Source of the DNA: Gigaspora rosea
Taxonomy: Eukaryota; Glomeromycota; Glomeromycetes; Diversisporales; Gigasporaceae
Reading direction: 5' to 3'
Assembly: GCA_003550325.1 (NCBI GenBank)
Contig: QKWP01000127.1
Location: 338,881-402,880, forward strand
Length of the DNA stretch: 64,000 nt
Positions 59,289 through 64,000 of this stretch are shown here, piece after piece. Position 1 is the first letter of the stretch, and every line of letters starts with the position of its first letter. The notes below the pieces were generated by a model. The model worked only from the letters and a program-made list of their open reading frames with translations, had not been told where the DNA came from and did no database searches. Both the position numbers and the translations under genes were made by a program.

Positions 59289-59763
59289 AGGTTCCTGAAG
59301 AACTCTGATACAACTTAGATGATTCTAAAAAAGAGGATATCTAAAGCGGAGCAGATTCTTATAATATATATTTTAGCGAATTAACTTTAGGGATAGGGTC
59401 ATCATAGATTAAAGTTAGGTAGGTTTTAGGTAGTTATATATAAGCAAAATTGGCTTCCCGACATTTTTAATTAATCCACCAAGGTAGGTTTAGACTACCG
59501 TTTTTTGTATTTTTCAGGTTTTTTGCTTTATGCTTCGCTGAAGATCATCAAATTTCTATAATTTGATTGGTCATATGTCACGTGATTCTACTCCGCTTTA
59601 GACAACCCCTAAAAAAGAAAATATTGTATAGAAATTCATCAAACATTGCATTTTTATATAGTAAATTTTCAAATTTTGCTCTATTTATAAATCTATTTGG
59701 CTAAAATACTCTAAAAATTATACAAACTCAGATCTGAGTTGTATCAGAGTTCTTCGAGGTCCT
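59289..59763. mobile_element. inverted-repeat element carrying a nested MITE
   Basis: The ends AGGTTCCTGAAGAACTCTGA and, reversed, AGGACCTCGAAGAACTCTGA continue TACAACTYAGAT. Near-matching TATAATAAC and TATAATGA words flank it, a possible 8-9-bp target duplication with one mismatch. The MITE at 59335-59608 fills most of its middle. Confidence 0.65.
59335..59608. mobile_element. 274-bp MITE with 10-bp target duplication
   Basis: The ends GGATATCTAAAGCGGAG and, reversed, GGGTTGTCTAAAGCGGAG are flanked by exact CTAAAAAAGA (59325-59334 and 59609-59618). The TSD length points to a Mutator-type origin. Confidence 0.85.
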
Positions 59764-60381
59764 ATAATGACAGCCAAATTATATATTCATAGCAGTTCAG
59801 CAGTTAGTGACTGATCTGTGATTCACATCAGCAATCATATGACATAGAAGGTTCTATATGTGTATAGTATGTTATATAAAAAAATTTGCAACCCAATCAT
59901 ATATGAAAATGATCTATGCTCACCCTACCCTTAAACCTATATTAGTTGTATAATATATATAGCATTACAATAGCAAATACATACTGTACAATTGACTCTG
60001 ATATACCGAACTTCAGAGTCTGGACCTTTTTGTTCTGTATAGAGTAAGTTTGGTATATAATTTACTCTCTCTATACTAAACTGTTTAGTATATAGAGCTT
60101 GCCAATAAACATTTCATGTGATTAGCTGTCATTTCAATTTTCATTCGATTTTTTTTCAAATATTCCTATGCAAAATAAAAATTCTATTCACATAAATTTA
60201 AATTTACATTTTATATTTCTATTTTAATAAAAAAATTTACATTATTTAGCACTTTAAAAAAGAGTTAAGATCAGTTTGTTTAAGGTTTTTTACAATGTTC
60301 AAACTAACTCTCTTGTGTAACTTTTGTAAAACCTTTACTTCTTCAATTTCTCTGAATTCAGGACCCTGCTTATATAAAAAT

Positions 60382-60435
60382 CTTAACATTTATTTTTTTG
60401 CCTCTGAAATCTTAACATTTATTTTTTTGCCTCTG
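60382..60435. repeat. 27-bp unit in two tandem copies
   Basis: TCTTAACATTTATTTTTTTG followed by CCTCTG is repeated once with a few changed bases at the junction. Confidence 0.7.
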
Positions 60436-60578
60436 TATAGTTAATTTTTACTTCTTTAATAGGGTTCTCTTTTTGTTCCTCCTTTTTCTCTTTTCTATTT
60501 TTAATTTCCAAAACCTTTTCTTTGGTAAGACCTTTATTAACTTCTTCATTCTTAGCATGGATATAGTTAAATACAGTA

Positions 60579-60744
60579 AGGGCATGCTATTTATTATGTA
60601 ATATTTTTTACTTAGTAGCAACTTCTACCTATGTATAGTGTGATCATTTTATCTAATTCTGATTGATTAATATAATATATAGACGTGATCACTATATCTG
60701 ACCATGCATTCATTGTAAAAATTATATAATAAATGGCATGCCCC
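60579..60744. mobile_element. 166-bp TA-flanked MITE
   Basis: AGGGCATGCTATTTATTATG at the left pairs with GGGGCATGCCATTTATTATA (right, reversed). Both sides abut TA. GTGATCA words form an inner inverted pair. Confidence 0.7.
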
Positions 60745-61770
60745 TAAGACAGTCTTTTATTGGTAATGGTAAATTAGCAATTACTTCTGAAAGTTTCAAT
60801 TTATTATCCATATTACTAAAAATAAAAACTTGTTTTTTTTTTTTAACACAGTTAATCCTGCCTTTATAATTAGGAAATGAATATACATTCTGGGTTATTA
60901 AGCATTGCCTAAACTACTGAACCCTTCTTTCACAATAAAGACTCATCCGGTTACCAAAGTACCTAAATGCGATCTGACGCAGTCAAGATTTTTCTCTGAT
61001 TTATCGTCTTTTAACACATAGAAGAACCCAAATCATCACCAATAGCTCTTGCTAGCTTTGTCAAGATTGACTCTTTCCTTAATCTTCTTTACCTAGCCTC
61101 TAGGATAAAGAGCTAATAGATCTGTACCCTCAAGAACAACAAAGATTTATAGAAATAAAGGGCATAAAAAAATGGGGTGATACTATAAAACCTAACTGAA
61201 TACCAAAACAAAACCAAAATATAAAAGAGAAAAGATAAAAAAAACAAAGAAAGAAAACAATCATTGATGAAAAGAATAAAACTATATAAAAATTATATAA
61301 TACTCTTCAATTTAGCTCTACTCTAAATTTAGTCCATATTATATGGAGGCTCGCCAGTAGAAAGGGGTAGAAAGTTTCTAAGTAAAAGTTTTTTAGACTT
61401 TGAACTAAAATATCTCAATAATTACTAAACTAAATTTAATAATTTTTTTTTATTGTCTGGAGCGTAGCGACAGACTCATACTTTTACGCCCTTTGATGAC
61501 CAAAATTACGTTTTTGATGCATTATAATTAATAATATCAAAAACGTAATTGTTGCATTTTTCAGATGTAACGCCACGTGCCTATATTTGCACATTTAGTG
61601 CAATGACAACACAGATTTTATGCGTTTGTGTCGTGGGCCGATTCAAATCAATTACTCAGGTAACTAATTTATACGTATTGGATTATCAACTTACTTAATC
61701 ATGATAATCACAATTTCTGCGCAAAACTCTTTTTTTATTTTTTTATATTACGGACTGATCAGTTGATCAT
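60745..61770. other. intergenic with a faint minus-strand coding remnant
   Basis: On the minus strand at about 60900-61105 GC-richer sequence translates in shifting frames to ESILTKLARAIGDDLGSS and FFYVLKDDKSEKNLDCVRSH; this may be eroded retroelement coding sequence but I cannot place it. A hairpin AATTACGTTTTTGAT/ATCAAAAACGTAATT lies at 61503-61553, and GTCTGGAGCGTAGCGACAGA at 61456 is a short GC-rich hairpin. Confidence 0.35.
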
Positions 61771-61779
61771 GAAGTTTAA

Positions 61780-62262
61780 TTTGTTCACTTTAACGATTAT
61801 GTTTCAAGAGAACGTATGTTTAACCATATTCAAGCAAATAACTATTCATTATATCTTGATTATATGAACGAGAAAAAAAAGATGATAGTTCTTGAAGTGT
61901 CTGATACAGGTTAATAATATTTATACTGATATATACCGTCATTATAACTACAACTGGATTGACTCTTTTTATTTAGGAATTGGTATTCCGGAATCCGCCC
62001 TTTCAAATATATTTCAGCATTTTTATCAAGTAGAATCTCAAGGGCTCACGTAGTCATGAAGATACTGGAATAGAACTTGCTCTAGTCCAGTAGAGATATC
62101 ACTGTAACTTTTGTAGTAAATTAAGGAACGACATTTAAATGTTGGTTTCCAACAGGATGTGAACATTTATTAATAGATCAAATATGTTCTAATAAAATAG
62201 AAAATCAAATAAATCATGATCAGGAATTATTATGTTATATACTAATTGACAACTTTATTTAG
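61780..62262 (+). pseudogene. hybrid histidine kinase ATPase-domain fragment
   Basis: Exon-like frame MNEKKKMIVLEVSDTG up to 61909, a 67-base GT-AG intron (61910-61976), then IGIPESALSNIFQHFYQVES, a frameshift/stop at about 62050, RSHEDTGIELALVQ and, after more breaks, TTFKCWFPTGCEHLLIDQIC, ending at TAG 62260-62262. DTGIGIP is the G1 box and HEDTGIELAL the G2 box (family HEGTGIGLAL) of the HATPase domain. The N box, the phospho-His domain and the receiver are absent. It is a piece of a two-component sensor gene, no longer functional. Confidence 0.8.
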
Positions 62263-62329
62263 AAGAAAGTTCTCAATAGATGTACAAACGTATGCTAGCA
62301 CTTGCAAAACTACGTATATATATATATAT

Positions 62330-62640
62330 CGCTATATCTTTTTTTTTGTATTTTTTTTTTAAATTTTTTTAATATTTTTTTTAAACTTTTTTTTTCTATC
62401 TTTTTTTTTGTTTTTTTTATTTATTTTATGTATTTATTTTTTTAATTTTTTTTTTAATGTTTTTTTTATTTTTTTGTATCGTTATCTTTATCGGATTATT
62501 TTTTACTTTTTTATTTTTCTTTCGTCCTCTATTAACTTTGTTTTAGATCGTCATATCTTTTTGATCTTTTTTAGAATCATCGTTACATCTTTTGTCACTT
62601 TTCTTTTTCCTTGTACCACTCATCTTTAGAGTTCTAGATT
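62330..62640. repeat. T-rich low-complexity tract
   Basis: TTTTTTTATTT runs separate the histidine-kinase fragment from the protein-kinase pseudogene; the Phe-rich ORF here is an artefact. Confidence 0.7.
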
Positions 62641-62886
62641 AAGTAATTTCATCTTTGGTAAGTATTTTGACGATTTTCTTCATTTCTTTCTGGCATTAAG
62701 TTAATTTAATACCTTCCGCATATTGTTTTAATTCATCATCTACTTTGTATATGTATTGTGATGCAAATTATATATGTAAATCAACAATTAGGGAAAAAGA
62801 TTTAACATCAGATATTATCATTATTATTAAACTTTATAATTATTAAAATCTATAATTAATTAAATTTTATAAATAAATATTAGCAG

Positions 62887-63600
62887 TGAATGAATGTGAA
62901 TGGCAGCATAATCTTGAAATTGAAGATAATTCGAAAAAGATATTGACAGAAAATGAATATCAGTTATCGTGGATTCCTTATGATGATTTTACAAAGATTG
63001 AAAAAATAGGTAAAGGTGGATTTGCAACGGTATATTATGCTATATGGTATGATAAAAGACAAAACGCAACCATTCCTGTTGCGCTTAAATTACTTCATAA
63101 ATCAAATAATTATTACGAAGAATTTATAAAAGTGATAATCTTTATTAAATAATTTTATACTTGTAATTTATGTTTATTAGTAACTTTAATATGCTATTCT
63201 TTTAATGAATAGTTAAAAGCATATTGTGATATCGGACTTAAAGATCCAATATTTAAACTTCTGGAAATTATATACTTGTCATGAAATATGCTCATGAAGG
63301 CAGTTTGTGACAAATTTACATACTATATCGAAAATGGATTGGAAAGGTAAATTAAATTTACTGCAATGTATTGCGTCAGATCTTCGGATAATTCATTCTC
63401 AAGAACTTATTCATCAGGATTTACATAGTGGAAATATATTACAAAATGATTTGAAAGGTGCATATATTGCTGATTTAGGACAATATCACTAATATTATAT
63501 TAAAATCAAAATTTTTGAAATTTTACCAATACGTCGTACCTGAAGTTTTGAATAACCAACCATACACTAAAGCTTCAGATATTTATTCATTAGGTATGTA
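62887..63600 (+). pseudogene. TKL-type protein kinase, frameshifted
   Basis: After a TTAGCAG acceptor the frame reads NECEWQHNLEIEDNSKK, then WIPYDDFTKIEKIGKGGFAT, VYYAIWYDK and VALKLLHKSNNYYEEFIK (glycine loop GKGGFA, VAxK lysine). An 81-base GT-AG intron (63132-63212) follows, then LKAYCDIGLKDPIFKLLEI. A frameshift leads to LVMKYAHEGSL, another to NLHTISKMDWKGKLNLLQCI and IHSQELIHQDLHSGNILQND (HQD instead of HRD), then ADLGQYH and a stop. One more slip gives YVVPEVLNNQPYTKASDIYS before a GTATGT donor at 63595. At least three frameshifts exclude function. This kinase family is hugely expanded in Rhizophagus and often carries Sel1 repeats. Confidence 0.85.
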
Positions 63601-64000
63601 TAACTATGTGAGAAATTATATATCGAAAACTTGATATATCAAAACTTGGTTTTTTTTTTTTTTTTAAAAAAACCCTTTCTATAAAGGGACACTGGATGTT
63701 ATAGGAACGTTCAAATCTCAAGGCTCAACTTACTATACTATTTAATTTTAGAAACTTAGAAGTAATCTAATAATATCGGAATTGTATCCAAGCAATATAT
63801 GTCACTCAAGGATCTTATAGCAGGAATGTCTTTTCGATCATTGTCTTGTATTTTCTAAAATCGAATTTAAAATTAACATGATATTAAATTTACATTCATC
63901 AAATTTAGAATCAATTTAAGTTGCTTTTAAGTTTCGTACCAACTTGGGTCGCATCTAGAATTCCATTCCAACCTAACTAAGTCCGCAATAATTCCATTTC
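63601..64000. other. downstream of kinase pseudogene, no clear coding
   Basis: A T/A homopolymer junction at 63645-63671 is followed by AT-rich sequence. The expected kinase C-lobe end is not recognised; some sequence near 63760-63860 may be its eroded remnant. Confidence 0.35.

Overview
The window looks like nuclear DNA of an arbuscular mycorrhizal fungus (Glomeromycotina, Rhizophagus-like). The reasons are extreme AT-richness, long gene-poor stretches packed with short inverted-repeat transposons, and members of gene families known to be expanded in these fungi: Sel1-repeat proteins, F-box/LRR proteins, secreted trypsin-like peptidases with a propeptide, TKL-type protein kinases and hybrid histidine kinases. 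This assignment is inference from family knowledge; no ribosomal marker is present.

Layout. At 1-3.5 kb lie a truncated inverted-repeat element and a TA-flanked MITE. At 3.57-9.70 kb a single uninterrupted ORF encodes a Sel1 protein of about 2040 residues with 55 complete 36-residue repeats in perfect register. At 11.3-18.3 kb lies a decayed LTR retroelement on the minus strand; it carries a 1.7-kb foldback element and Sel1-like remnants inside it, and two further MITEs in one LTR. At 18.6-25.2 kb come a MITE, a 20-bp tandem repeat, an LTR end, an unknown gene split by a MITE, and a long array of decayed Sel1 repeats that itself carries two MITEs. At 25.6-26.5 kb a degraded zinc-finger-like gene runs into a 526-bp near-perfect palindrome. 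At 28.6-29.7 kb a GC-richer retroposon is bounded by a 15-bp target-site duplication.

The 32-37 kb stretch is mostly intergenic DNA with MITEs. At 37.6-38.9 kb a secreted S1 peptidase homologue has lost its catalytic serine. At 41.4-42.3 kb there is another Sel1 relict. From 42.6 to 49.4 kb there is a nest of foldbacks, a SINE-like insertion, LTR pieces and one cysteine-rich exon. At 51.5-52.9 kb an intact F-box/LRR gene lies on the minus strand. From 54 to 61 kb there are nested TA-, Mutator- and other-type non-autonomous elements. At 61.8-63.6 kb a histidine-kinase fragment and a protein-kinase pseudogene lie in tandem, both frameshifted.

Three genes look intact (Sel1, S1-like peptidase homologue, F-box/LRR). 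They are separate transcription units with no sign of a shared operon or cluster. The main story is a signalling-scaffold family, Sel1, seen at several stages of decay (intact, eroded, and possibly captured by a retroelement), embedded in a dense and partly datable MITE landscape.
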